This document shows, one piece after another, positions 1 to 12,619 of a stretch of DNA of 64,000 bases. This DNA comes from Absidia repens (taxonomy: Eukaryota > Mucoromycota > Mucoromycetes > Mucorales > Cunninghamellaceae), in the NCBI GenBank assembly GCA_002105175.1, contig MCGE01000041.1, positions 290,052-354,051 on the forward strand, written 5' to 3'. The notes beneath the pieces are model-generated. The model did not search any database and was not told where the DNA came from. It was given only the letters and a program-made list of their open reading frames with translations. A program made the position numbers and the translations under genes. Every line of letters begins with the position of its first letter. Positions within the stretch are counted from its first letter, which is position 1.

Positions 1-61
1 AATTTTCGAACTCCGGTGCTATTGTTTTATGATAATGTAAAAAAAATATTTTTCAATTAAC

Positions 62-146
62 CCCTTTATAGCTCAGTTGGTAGAGCGGAGGACTGTAATG
101 ATTAATTGTCATCCTTAGGTCACTTGTTCGAATCAGGTTGAAGGGA
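62..146 (+). tRNA. tRNA-Tyr (anticodon GTA) with a 12-nt intron
   Basis: The acceptor stem 62-68 pairs with 139-145, including the C1-G72 pair typical of eukaryotic tRNA-Tyr, with A146 as discriminator. The D arm is 71-86 and the T arm 122-138 with loop TTCGAAT. The anticodon stem 88-92 pairs with 112-116 only if 99-110 is removed as an intron placed one base 3' of the GTA anticodon (95-97), the normal site for nuclear tRNA introns. Internal A and B boxes are recognisable. A repeat shared with the tRNA-Asn locus starts roughly 60 bp downstream. Confidence 0.93.
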
Positions 147-202
147 TTAACCTTTTGTTTCTTTGTCTTTTTTATTTTTTGACAGTTGTTTTATCATTTT
201 GT

Positions 203-354
203 TTATGTTTTTGGTGTTACGGGTATTTTTGGGTTTATATGGAAGTGATGTACCAAATATGTATGGTGTTACGGCTAATTTTGGTTGCTAGGTCGTAACT
301 GGAAATTGTTTTTGTAGGTTTTTATTTTTTATAGAGTGAGCACCAGAACTTTTT
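203..354 (+). repeat. tRNA-linked interspersed repeat, copy 1
   Basis: This T-rich block downstream of tRNA-Tyr ends in TAGAGTGAGCACCAGAAC (332-349). A diverged relative lies at 59228-59358, downstream of tRNA-Asn, in the same orientation, ending in TAGAGTGAGCAACAGAGC. A short extra match (GTGAGCACTAGAAC) occurs near 1131-1145. The shared position relative to two different tRNA genes suggests an element that targets tRNA flanks, but no coding sequence remains to name it. Confidence 0.6.
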
Positions 355-360
355 AGGATT

Positions 361-625
361 AAGTTCAACCGATTGTAGCTTCAAAGGCTTAAAGATAATA
401 AAGGACGATACTTGAAAGTCCAAGTGAGGATGTATTATTTTCAAAGATGAAAATAATAAGGTCAATAAAATAAGTAGTGACTTAAATCAAGTCAAAAAAA
501 ATAAAGTGAAGCGAGATTCAGACTCAGCTGTCAAAAATATATAATAAAAATATTCCAAAGTGTGGAATAATAGGAAGCCAACAAGTTGGGAGGTTTAAAA
601 AAACCTTTATAATAAATTTATTTAA
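361..625 (+). repeat. LTR-like direct repeat, left copy
   Basis: About 265 bp that recur in direct orientation at 1689-1953. Many long blocks match, for example AGTCCAAGTG, TGTATTATTTTCA, GGTCAATAAAATAA, TTCAGACTCAGCTGTCAAAA and a TATTCCAAA...TGGAATAA palindrome. The pair flanks about 1.06 kb. This could be a decayed LTR/TRIM-type element or a local duplication. No target-site duplication was clear. Confidence 0.6.
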
Positions 626-777
626 AAATAATAAGTGATCAAAGATAAAATGTTCAAAGATAATTTTTTCTTTTTCTTTTTGATATTTTTTTGAAGGTAT
701 TTATACTAATTTTTATAAGGTTTAAAACTTCGTGCTTGAAACAAAGACTATCGTGCACCCGAAAACCCCGCTACTCC

Positions 778-814
778 CGTAAACCATTTTGTTTCCGTAA
801 ACCATTTTGTTTCA
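778..814 (+). repeat. Short tandem duplication (18-bp unit, two copies)
   Basis: CCGTAAACCATTTTGTTT occurs twice in immediate succession inside the interval between the two LTR-like repeats. It shows no further structure. Confidence 0.7.
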
Positions 815-1688
815 TCTTAAACAATTTTCAAGGTTGAGTTCAACCGTCACAATGGTTTGTTTGATTAATATGGGCCGTAACGGTATGAAGTTAACCTTTT
901 AGTTATGTTCAAGTAGTATTTTACACCAAATAGATAGTGTATAAGTGTATTCTTGTTCTTGCTTGAACGGATTTGCAGCGAGGACCAAAATATATTTTTC
1001 CCCTGAATCGGAATTTGAAATGTCTTTTTTTGTTTACTTGACTTGTAGTCTTGAAAATAGAGAGTACCAAATATCCAAATATATTATTTGATATAAGTAG
1101 AAAGTACCAGATATGTTATTGGTAGTAAGTAGTGAGCACTAGAACTTTTGTAGAGAAAGTTTATAAAAATATACTTGGAAAAGTAAAATAAAATAAAAAG
1201 AAGAGTATTCACCTTTGTTGGTTCAATAAAAATATAGTGTATAACACACAGTAAAAAAGGACTTGTAGTCAAAAATAAAAGAAGGTTTCTATAATCCAAT
1301 ATAAACAGTGGATAATTGGTGGTGTAATAACCTTTGTACTAAGTTTTATTTGATAAATTGAGAAAACTGAAAAAAACTTCAGAAAAAAAGAAAAGGATAA
1401 TAATAAAAAGGTGGGTTATTTATACTAAAAAATAAAAAAGAGAAGATGGTCGGAAGGTAGGTGTGAAGGCAAGAGGTGGTTCGAATGTATGGGTGGTTCA
1501 AGGTCATCAAGGAAAAAATCGTCAAGGGTAGTTCGGGATTATGTTTTATTCAAAGCATGGTGTGGTTCAGATGCATCAAGAGAAAATCGTCATGGGTGGT
1601 CCAGAGGCATCTTCAATCACTAAGATAGCAAAGGCGTCTGCAGGTTCACTGTTCCTGGGAGCGGCCTCAGGACGATCCTCGACAGATG

Positions 1689-1953
1689 AAATTCAACCGT
1701 TTGTAGTTTCAATGGCTTGAAAGTAAAATAGGATTAGACCTGAAAGTCCAAGTGGTGTTGTATTATTTTCAGAAATGAAAATAATAAAGGTCAATAAAAT
1801 AAATGAAGACTTAGATCAAGTCAAAAGAAATAAAGTAAAATGAAATTCAGACTCAGCTGTCAAAAGTTTATAAAAAAGGTATTCCAAAAGTTGGAATAAA
1901 AGATAAACAACAAGTGTTGGTGGTTAAAGAAACCCGTTTCAATGAATTTATTA
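1689..1953 (+). repeat. LTR-like direct repeat, right copy
   Basis: Direct repeat partner of 361-625, roughly 80% identical by eye, with indels. The region between the copies (626-1688) has no recognisable protein coding. It shows a repeated TGGTTCA-type motif around 1480-1600. Confidence 0.6.
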
Positions 1954-2469
1954 TTATATATCAAAAAGAAAATGGATCGTAAGAAACTCAGCTTTAGTAA
2001 CTTCAATTTCGCTCTTTTGGCCCTCCAACTTTTTTTTTTTTTTTTTTTTTTTTTTTACTGGCCCACCGCTGACGCCATGTCCACCATAGGAGCCGTCCAT
2101 CCTTTTTTTTTTTCTCAATCGCTGCCCATTCATAGTGCCAAATCACAGAGTCTTCCATCCCATCTCATCAAAATCCACGCTTCTGAAACCCCCTGCCACC
2201 CAGTAGCTACATAATTAATACTATTCTCAACTTTGCTCTTCAATATACCCCACCGCAACAAAATACACTGTAATAGCTATTTTTTTACACAAACACATCC
2301 CTGTTTTCTTTTCTACGCACAAACTTATAGAGTTGGTGGAAGAATTCTCCATAATACCCAATCCGTTCCTTTTTCATATATATAGACACACTTTTTTTTT
2401 TTCTATGCAAATGTAATACACATTCGATGAAGTTCATCATGTAAACGTACAACAGAGAAACTAATTATA

Positions 2470-2850
2470 ATAAAAAGAACATATTTATTCAGACGTAGAT
2501 ACAAACGATGGCAAACTAATACTAAACTAATGAGTGCTAATCTACTGTCGTTCCCAAATCCTACATAAAAAATGAAAGGGTTTCCCCATGATGTTTGTTT
2601 TGCGTTTTTAAAAACGCCCCTAATTCAAATTCTAACACTAATCCTAGATCATCAGAACCCCACTAAGCCTTGCCATCATATCATTCAGGCTATAAGAAGG
2701 AAAAAAATAAAAAAGAAAGAAAAGAGAGGGGAAAAAAAAAATGGGGCCCAAAAAAAAATAGAAAGCAAAATGCGGAGTCTGAATCATCCAGGCTTTTTTT
2801 TTTGTCAAAAAATCAGGGAAGGGGCAATCGCCAGAAAAACCTGGTAAATA
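2470..2850 (-). repeat. R1 interspersed repeat, reverse copy (diverged)
   Basis: This is the most diverged of six related copies. Read on the minus strand it has the shared block GGGGAAACCCTTTCAT, a TTAGTTTAG..TTAGT segment and a CTGAATAAA end, preceded by a pyrimidine-rich tract (here the purine-rich 2696-2770). The CACGTG core seen in the other five copies is absent here. Confidence 0.65.
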
Positions 2851-4003
2851 CCCAATAAAGAAAAATAGCTGTACATATCATTTTACATGGATAATATAGT
2901 ACTACAGAAAGCGTTTATGCGCATATAAAATAATCAATACGCACACTACACTTACAACACATTTATTCGAAAGTAACACTATATATGCTTAATTTCTTCT
3001 TGGTTATATATTGATTACAATACAACAGAAACAAAGCATAGTAAAGAAACGCTAAAAATAAGTAAAAAGTCAATGAGAAGTACCATCATATGTAAATATA
3101 AAGATGTTAACATTGATGGTGTATGACAATTTAAGAGATAAGAAGGTCATTTGGTCATGTACAGGAACCACTTGTATAGTTTCACACGAATAATCAAGTA
3201 CCTCTAACAACATTTACCAGACGTAAATAATACCTATAAAAGTACTTATTTCTTCATTTATTTTTGTCATCATTATTTCTCAATCAATTCATTTTTTTTT
3301 TACACAAATCACTATCTGTTCTTATTCTCAAAGTATATTCTTTCTCAAGTACAGGTCATATATTATATATATTTTTTCTTTATTATTGTTGTTTGTAAGT
3401 GTCGCCCTGCCAAGCTTTCTGCTTCTCCTCTCCTATCCACTCTCCTCTCATCACTGTCGCCCTTACTTCAGGCCTATTATATTGGTCTTCCACAAGGCGG
3501 CATGATTCCGCCTTCCAACTACAGCAGCATGTGCCTTCCCCACCCTCTCTCTCTCGCTCTCCTTACTAGTACTAAATACGTCGTAATGAATTACCCATTA
3601 TTCTCGCATAAGTTTTTTTTTTTTTCAAAAAAAGTAACATTTTATAGAATGAAAGCCAATCGACCTTATTCTCTATCACTTTTTAACTGCCTGAATACGT
3701 ATTATCCCGTCCCCGTCCCAATATTATTTTTTCCCATCCCAAAATATTCCTTCACCATCTTAAATTATTTATTCTTCAATTCAAATATTATTCCAAGGAA
3801 TCATAAGAAGAACTTATCACTAAATTTTTATCTTGGTACCGTTTATACTTCATCTCTATTGAAAGTGAATAAACTGTGCTGGACTCTCTTGATTTCATCA
3901 ATGGAGTTTAAATCCCGATAAGCCGGGAAAAACGACTTTTTTTTTTTTTGGATTCACATTTCTCTATTTTTTTTCTATTGAACTTTTTGCTCCTGCTAAA
4001 AAT
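2851..4003. other. Intergenic DNA upstream of the Siw14-like gene
   Basis: No convincing gene was found. Plus-strand reading frames at 3502-3921 and 3948-4172 have the composition of pyrimidine-rich leader DNA and no family resemblance. The CT-rich stretches around 3400-3560 and 3930-3990 probably belong to the promoter and 5' leader of the downstream phosphatase gene. Confidence 0.5.
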
Positions 4004-4904
<901 letters not shown>

Positions 4905-5030
4905 TATTATGCATTGTGTTAGATATTTAGTGATACCCCCACCCTTAGCAGTATAATATTATTAGTCTTCTTTATTCATCCGCCCCCCCCTATCATTGTA
5001 TTTGCTAATGTGTTTCTTGAAACAAGTCCA

Positions 5031-5036
5031 AATAAA
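5031..5036 (+). terminator. Poly(A) signal for the Siw14-like gene
   Basis: A canonical AATAAA lies 127 bp after the stop codon. Confidence 0.5.
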
Positions 5037-5678
5037 ATATTGTTATCTTTTCAAATTTTATATTGTCATTCTGTAGTTATACTATGTTTGTCTATGGGAG
5101 AAGAATCTGCTTTGCCTTCATGTAGTATATATTCTGGTGAAAAAAAAAGATAGATATTGTCTACGTAAAGAAGAAGGGGAAAAGCTGGAAGTAAAATTAT
5201 TGAGAAGATGCGTGCGTTCATCGTAGAACAGTGCGGGCTTCACTGCTTTGGCTGTAAGGGATATTGTTATTTGGCACAGTTGAATAAAAAACCAAAACCC
5301 CCCCCCAAAAAAAAACAGACATACATTCATTGGTATTGACTATAATGAGCCGCTCCCCGCTATCGCCCCCATACACAACCCCATTAAATCAATCATCAGA
5401 ACTAATAAAAACATAAACATCATCAACGAATGGTATTTTTTGATCATCATTTCTAATTATTTTTATTAACAATCTTTATTTCGACAAAATTTATTTTACA
5501 AAAGGCAAATTATAAAATGTAAATTAAATAACAACACCATCAAATAGAGAATAGAGTACTATACTACGGACATATACAAGAAGGGATAATAAAGTATAAT
5601 AATGTGGAATATGGAGAAATGTGACAAAAAATAAAATAAAAAAGCAATGGGCATGAGGGATAGGGGAAGGGGGAGGGA
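5037..5678. other. Convergent 3' intergenic region
   Basis: This is shared 3' flank between the plus-strand phosphatase and the minus-strand kelch gene. A TTTATT at 5475-5480 is a candidate poly(A) signal for the kelch gene. Nothing else was recognised. Confidence 0.5.
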
Positions 5679-7874
5679 CTAAGTCGGATTGGTAGTATGA
5701 TCGTGTTCGTTCGGTTTGTGTTGTTCTCCATCATCATAGGCATGAGCATAGGAAGATCGATTGTCTGGCTTAATCATATACATATCACCGAGATCGGATA
5801 GCGATATTGCATCGTTGTGTTTTTGATACTTTTCTTGAGTGAATGATTGTTGTTTGAGCTGTTGTTGCTGTTTCTGTTGGGGTTGCAGTTGCTTTTGTTG
5901 CTGTCGCCTTAACCGTCGTTGTCGATAAAGGGCTCTACTCAATATAAGGAATATACCACCACCAAGCTATATACATAAAAAAGAAAAGAGCAAATCAGTC
6001 ATATAGAAACAACTTACTTGCATCATTTTACGCCTTTGCTTTCTTACCACTACCACAGCACCACTGATGACACCAGCCACAACGCCCGCTTTGATTTTTG
6101 ATTCGTTGGGATTTGTCTGCGTTCGAGTACTACCACTACCAGTTGAATCACCATGCGAAGACGAATTTGGATCCTCCCAAGTATAAGGCGACCCCTTTGG
6201 ATCCTTTGGAAGACCAGTGTATGGATTGCCGTAATTGCCTGTGCTATTTCTAACCACACCGCTCGTAGAGGTGATGTTACCAGAAAGCCACGCTGCATTG
6301 GGGGAGTAGCTTGAAATCCATTCCCATCTGCCAGTATCCAAAATACGAACATCGTTGTACCCTGTTTCTTCATTTTCCATACCGAACGTCACGAGCATTA
6401 AGTTGTCCATGAGATTAGCTTTAAAAAAGATAAAAGAAGGCAATAGTGTTAGTTTCCCCCACAGTAACAGATGGTATTATAATGAGCTACCTTGATGGTA
6501 TTTTCTTGGTTTTGGAGGAGCACCTGTAATAGAAGGAGAGTTCCATTCTAGATTCTCTAGCTGCAGAACAAAAACATCATTGAGCAAAACTTGATCGCCA
6601 TCTATAGGAAAAGAAAGAAAAAAGGTAGTATTTGTTATTATTTTTTGAGACAGCAAATATACCCCTTATTTTTTAAATCCCGCCTCTTCATATTTTGCAT
6701 GAATCAAAAACTTGATTTTACCATGAGTACCACCACCAAAGACAATAATACCACCAAAATCACGATCTAATTTTTGATAAAAGAAAATAGGCAAATGAAT
6801 TTAAGAGACCTTGACAGTCGAGCTTTTTTTTTTTTTTAAAGTACGTAAGGCAGCCGAATGACCCCGACGAGGAGCAGGAATATTACCGCCAGCAGTATAG
6901 TTTTTCCATTTTCCAGTAGCTGTGTTGTATAATATAATTTGATTCATTGAAACAGGAAGGAGTGTTTGACTACCAGAAGGATCCGTAACATTTTTTGAGA
7001 AAATTAACCCTCCCATGATAAGAATTTCTTCATTAGTGATAAGTGTGGCTGTATGGTCGATCCTTGGTGCTGGGCTGCTATTACTATTGCGAATGGACGG
7101 GGTGCTGTAAGCCCATGTCTATGGAAAAGAATATAACGTATTAATGTATGTTGAATATTCAATGGCTTTTATGCTTACATTTGTGTCAAGAACAGTCCAA
7201 AGGTTATAATATGCGGTCTCCCCAGAGCTTTGATACGTCGATGAATCACTAAATAGGGTTGTTTTTAAGCGCTGAGAAAATTACGAATCATCAATCTATG
7301 ATTTTATTTTATTTTTATTTTTTTATTTTGTGTAAAAACAAAAAAGTATTACCTGACTCCACCCCATATCCAAACTCGACCTTGATAGTCCGATGTAGCT
7401 GTATGTTGTTTTCTATAATAAAATGCAAAAGGAAATGGTCGTGCAATTTGCCGAAAAAAAAAGCCGAGAAAAAAAAAAGATTGGATCATTTAGTTTTTAT
7501 TTTTCTTCAAAAAAGTAATAATTAAAAATATTACCTTGCTGGTGGTAGACTTGATGTGCCGCTGATTAAAGGAGTATTCCATGCTCGTCTTTGAACGTCA
7601 AAAAATTGAGTATTTGTATTTGTTGAATGGTTATTTTTGATGGAAAGATCTAATCCCAATGTTCCTCCATTAATGATGAAGCCTTGATTCCAACAAGGAG
7701 CCGAGCCAAAATATGCACGAGAATCGATTGGCTGCGGGACGTGAATTTCTTCCCACTTTGGCTGTGTAGTATCCCAATCATGATATAAATCCAGACTATA
7801 GACATCGTTTGAAAACAAGCCTGGTCCCTGTTGTCCTCCAAAACATACTAAAGAACCTGCTAAAATAATACAGC

Positions 7875-7908
<34 letters not shown>

Positions 7909-8076
7909 AAACATAAATAAATAAATAAATCAGTTGGTGAAATGATATATAGGGTGCGTAATATTTACTATCTTACTGTTGGCCCATCGAGGAGGCGGTT
8001 TAAGGACATCAGCGTTGGATGATGATTGAAAAAGTAATAGTATATAAAATGTACCATATAAAAAAAGAAACGCCAT
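5679..8076 (-). CDS. Kelch-repeat type I membrane protein
   Basis: Nine exons on the minus strand (8076-7977, 7859-7535, 7412-7353, 7248-7179, 7118-6845, 6766-6722, 6601-6491, 6418-6048, 5966-5679) encode 547 aa. A signal peptide (residues 1-22, FLFLYGTFYILLLF then SSSNA) leads into a galactose-oxidase-like kelch propeller. Blades are recognised by GG doublets followed by W and Y positions (VCFGGQQG, WIWGGV, ILIMGG, IVFGGG). The repeats span about residues 40-370. A Ser/Gly/Thr-rich stalk precedes one hydrophobic segment (about 440-462, AGVVAGVISGAVVV joined to LGGGIFLIL) and a basic Gln/Lys-rich cytosolic tail. The role is unknown. Such SP-kelch-TM proteins are common in zygomycete fungi and may be surface receptors or adhesion proteins. 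The transmembrane helix is assembled across the last splice junction, which has two in-phase donors. Confidence 0.85.
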
Positions 8077-8883
8077 TGATTGTTGTGGTATGTAATGAAC
8101 GTATCTTGAAAAAGATAGAGGAATCGATGATCTTTCGTTTACTGGTGAAAAAAGAGCGAGTGAAACAAGAAGAGAAAAAGGTTTTTTTTTTTTCTCCTCT
8201 TACAAAATAATTTATCAAGCACATGTGATTTATGATTTTTCGTTCCTTCAGTTTTGATGTGAAATACCAATCGGATACACGATCGGTAAGACGACAAATG
8301 CAAATCGAACTATTATCGCTGTATCAAGTCCGCGCTCTTTTAAATGTTTAACTGTGGAGACATCAACTGTCTCTTTAAAAAAATACTTGAACAGTTCGCT
8401 GATCTAATTTTTTAGTCTCTGGGATGGATCGTCGGCCCCTATGCTACTGGAAAAATATGACCTATTCAGGAGGCTTTATAATTAAATGATCCCAAGAAAA
8501 TTTTGAGTGGCAATTTTGGGTGAAATAACTTTGGAGGGCGTAAAGGTCAGGCATGGCCAGTAAGTCATTGATGGGAGATGGGGGTTTTTTTTATATGTCC
8601 GAAATAAATTTGTGCTTGCCAAGGTGAGGACACAGAACGTCCAATATAAATTGAAACTGGGATTGAATCTTGTTTTTTTTCTGATATTCTTTTCCTCTCG
8701 AACCAAAAAAAAGTCCTTCTTTCCTCTTCTTTACTTTTCTCTCACTTTATTCATCAGAAAATACAGAATTATTGTAAAAAAAAAAGAACCCCATTCAACT
8801 CTTTTTTTTTCGTATACAGTAGTTCATTCTTGATTGATCCCCTCTTTACCCCCTTTCCCTTTTTTTTTTTAAATTGCATCATC
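8077..8883. promoter_or_regulatory. Divergent promoter region, kelch gene and vigilin gene
   Basis: About 800 bp separate the divergent starts. T- and CT-rich runs at 8670-8870 probably form the vigilin leader. No specific factor site was assigned. Confidence 0.4.
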
Positions 8884-11800
8884 ATGGATTCATCTGAACA
8901 AGTCCCTATTGCCGATCTTCCCCCTTCTGCTCAACTGGCACGTTTACACGCGCAAGCCAAGTCTGAAAATGTGGCCTCGGTTGAAGACCCTATTGTTCCA
9001 AGCCGAAATGACCCTGTGGTAGTCGAAAACTCTATGTTTGCTGAACCTCTCATTGCTGGTGATTATCCTACACCCATTGGACAACAACCTGTTAAGAAAC
9101 CTGCCCCAACTTCTACTGCCACTTCAAAGAAAAAGGAAGCCAATCTTGACTTATCTTCTGAATCTGCATTTCCTACTTTATCTTCTGGTGCCCCGCGTCC
9201 TCCTGTCATTCCTTCCGGTTGGTCTTCTGCCGCCTCTCGTGTCAAAGCACGTCCTGCTGAACAACAACAACAACAGCAAAAACAACGCGCTCCTGCTTCC
9301 GGCTCGGTCTCATCTGGCCCATCTATTACTGATGTTTTGGAACTTCCTGCTAATCAACAAATTGCCAACCAAGCTAGTAAGCCTCTGGGTTTCAAGAGCG
9401 CTGCTGATGTGATCAAGCAAGTCATGGACAAGACTGGCACCAATATTATCGCTTCTACCAATCGTTCTGGAACTACGACTTTTTTGATTCAAGGTCCTAC
9501 TTCTAATGTTGCCAAAGCTAAACGCGAATTAGTAGCTGGTTTGGTGGTGAAGGTAAAATATACATTTACACGTAGATAAGATATTGTGTGTGTGTGACAT
9601 ATAGTCCAATTTATCGGTTGACTGACTTGCTTCTCTTCCTTTATTTTTTATTAGCGTACCATGGAAATGGCTGTCCCTGCTTCAACTCGCCGTTTTATCA
9701 TTGGTACCAAAGGAAAAACTCTTCAACAAATCGAACACATTTCTGGTACTCGAATCAACATTCCTCCCCGCAAGGATGACGAAGTGGTGGACGAAGAAAA
9801 TGATGAATCCGTCAATGTTACTATCGTCGGAGATGTCTCTGGTATCAAGATTGCAAAGGCTGAAATTGAAAAGATTGTGGGTGAAAAGGTATAAAAAAAA
9901 AAAAGAAAAAAAGGGGAAGGGGGGAGAGGAAGGGATCATCGAGAATAACAGACTGATTTCTTCTTTCTTTAATAATGATAGGCTGCCAAGCAAACTCTCA
10001 AACTTGATCAATTTGACCCTCGATTCCATTTGTTCCTGGCTGGCCCTCAAAACGCTGCTATAAAGTCATTGGAAGAAGAATACAAGGTGAAGATTCAAAT
10101 GCCTCCTTTTGTCAATGTCAATGAAATTGAAGAAGCTGATTATGTCAAGTATCCTATCTCGGTGACTGGTGACAAAGACAACTTACAATTGGCGAAACAA
10201 GCTTTGGAAATTCATTATGCCGAGTTGAAAAAGACTACTCGCACTGCCGCCATCGGTGTCCCCAAGCGTCAACACAAATACTTCTTTGATAAGAACGGTG
10301 CTACTGTCAGGGAAATATTGGAATTATCTGGATGTACTGTGGAATTGCCTCCCTTGGATGCTCCTTCTGACAATGTCACTATCCGGGGTCCCGAAAAGCG
10401 ATTAATCAACGGTCTTTCATTGGTTATGGAAAAAGCCCATGCTGTACACGTGAATGCTCTTGACTTGCGCGATTTACACAAAGGTGCTGGTGTCGATTCT
10501 TTACAACATGGCCAACAAATCATCACTTATTTGACTCATAAGGACAACTTATTAAAGACCATCGAAAACGATCATCGAGTGCAAGTTGGCATTCCCAGCG
10601 GTGAAGAACTCAAGAAATCAGTCTCGTTGGAATTTGTCAGCAACAACGAAAAAGACGCCTCGGAAGCATACAAAGCTGGCTATGACTTATGCCGTGATCT
10701 GGTGCCTGAGCATTTTGCCACAGTGGAAATTGAATCTCACCTCCACCGTCATATAAACTTACGCCGTACGAAACAACTACAAGGTATCAAATCTCGTCAT
10801 GGTGTGGCCATCATTTTCCCTGATGAAAAGACGGATTCCTCTTCTGTGTTAGTGGTTTTTGAAAACAAGAACGGCGACGGCAATGATACAACTGCCGTTC
10901 TCCCTCAAGATGCTTTGGCTGCAGCTACTGCCGAATTGGAAAAACTCGCCAAGGATTCCTCCGACATTGTCAGCAAAACGGTCTCGGTGCCTGTCAAATA
11001 TCATTCTTTGATCAGCGGTCCCAAAGGAACTACTCTGAACGCCATTCTCGGAGGTGATGAAACTACAGTGACTGTTCGTTTTGGTGGTGTCCATGAAAAT
11101 GATATTGTGGTCCGTGGTTTGAACAGCGAAGTCAAACGTGCCATCAATGAAATCGAAAAGATCCACGATGCTGCTAAGCACGATCAGGTAAAGAGGAAGA
11201 AAAATGGGGAATACTTTTTTTTTTATTGACGTCAGTATACTCATCTTGGTCTCCATTTTAGTTTATCACTTCCTATACAGCTGAATTTACGATCCCAGCA
11301 GCCTTCTCTGCTCATGTGATTGGCAAGTCTGGTGTGAACATCAACAAACTCAAGGAAGATCTGGGTGTCAAGATCGATATTGGAGACAAGTTAGGAAACA
11401 ACGAAGGTGGATTTGAAGCTGTCAAGAGCAAAAAGTCAAAGGATCATGTCGTAAAGGTGGTGATTCAAGGATCAAAATCAATGTGGATGCTGCAAAGGAT
11501 CGTGTGTCTGGTCTAGTAGCTACTTTGGCGGATCAAGTGACCTTGAATTTGAACGTGCCCAAGGAATTCCATCGATTCTTGATTGGTCCCAATGGCCGCT
11601 ATGTGAAGAAATTGGAAGATAAGTACTCGGTCTTTGTCAAATTCCCTCGGAGTGTTACTAGCAGTGCGAACGGTGATGAAAGCCCTATTCCTGGTGGAAA
11701 CCCTGATATCATTACCATCCGTGGACGCAAGAAAGATGCTGCTGCTGCCAAGGATGAATTGACCGAATTATATGAATATGAAAAGGAAGAACTTGACAAA

Positions 11801-11914
11801 CGCAAGGAACGTGAAGCCAAACACCGTCAAGCTGAAGAAAAACGAAAGGCCGCCGCTGCTGCTACTGCCGCCACCGCTGCCGCCATCTCCCCCATCGAAT
11901 CAGAAACTTCCTAG
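8884..11914 (+). CDS. SCP160: Vigilin/Scp160-like multi-KH RNA-binding protein (one frameshift)
   Basis: Four exons (8884-9552, 9655-9888, 9982-11187, 11262-11914) would encode about 920 aa if one frameshift is ignored. An N-terminal low-complexity region contains a Gln run, and about eight KH-type repeats follow. Canonical GxxG loops appear in IIGTKGKTL, LISGPKGTT, HVIGKSGVN and FLIGPNGRY; other repeats are degenerate, as is usual for vigilins. The C-terminus is Lys/Glu- and Ala-rich. Scp160 binds polysomal mRNA at the ER. In exon 4 the frame is lost near 11470-11482: the sequence reads GGATCAAAATCAATG, and the continuation (VDAAKDRVSG onward) is one base out. Restoring one A to the run of four repairs it. 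No plausible intron covers this point, so a sequencing or assembly error is most likely. An in-frame reading would stop at 11516. Confidence 0.88.
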
Positions 11915-12196
11915 TTGAACCCATTTTATTATTTCCTATCATATCACTTTTGTGTATGTACTTCCCACTTCACCTTCTTGTTTACATCGTTGTTTAGTTT
12001 ATCATCATTATATCTCTCCCCCACCTGGTTGTGTTTCTTTTAGTTTTGATTTTATCTATTCCACTTCTTTTGAAAGTTTTTTCTTTTTTGTTTGTTGTTG
12101 TTGTATCTATTCCTTTTTCTACTTTTTTTTTTATTACTCTCTCCCTTTATTTCTTTACAAAAAAAAGTCCTTAGACAAAGCAAAATATTTTTGGTT

Positions 12197-12202
12197 AATA
12201 AA
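12197..12202 (+). terminator. Poly(A) signal for the vigilin gene
   Basis: AATAAA lies in TTGGTTAATAAAAAA, 283 bp after the stop, just before a long A run at 12220-12239. Confidence 0.45.
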
Positions 12203-12341
12203 AAAACGTTTATGCATGAAAAAAAAAAAAAAAAAAAAATTGAGCGGGGAATACTGTGTACCTGATATAGTGTGGGATGAGGTTAGTGGCGTTCACCATA
12301 ATATCTAGAATATTTTACTCGGTTGACTCATATATGTAAAT

Positions 12342-12425
12342 CATGAATGGATGAATGGATGTATGTATGAATATCTGGATGGATGTATGGATGGATGGAC
12401 GGATGGATGGACGGATGGATGGTCG
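12342..12425 (+). repeat. Imperfect (GGAT)n tetranucleotide repeat
   Basis: A GGATG/GGATGT/GGACGGAT-type microsatellite covers about 80 bp between the vigilin and eIF3i genes. Remaining bases of the 11915-12619 gap are 3' UTR and the T-rich leader of the eIF3i gene. Confidence 0.85.
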
Positions 12426-12619
12426 GGACGGGATATGATGGGGGACGGCGGGTGCATCGAAACAGCATTGACAGCCAAAACGTCTTCGCTTTCAGGCGTC
12501 ATTGCGGAGTTTTGACAAAAATTTGATTTGTTGTTTATTTGGAGATGTTGCTGGGTTGTTTTTCTCTTTTTTTGTCTCTCTTCTGCTAGAACTTCTTTTT
12601 ATACTTCTTTACACACAAT

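Noticed and set aside
3502..3921. Plus-strand 139-codon frame upstream of the Siw14-like gene
   Set aside because: Its composition follows the pyrimidine-rich leader, and it has no conserved motif.
11449..11470. Short intron that would explain the vigilin frameshift
   Set aside because: The only GT...AG pair around the break would remove about 19 nt, which is too short, and it would delete conserved KH residues.
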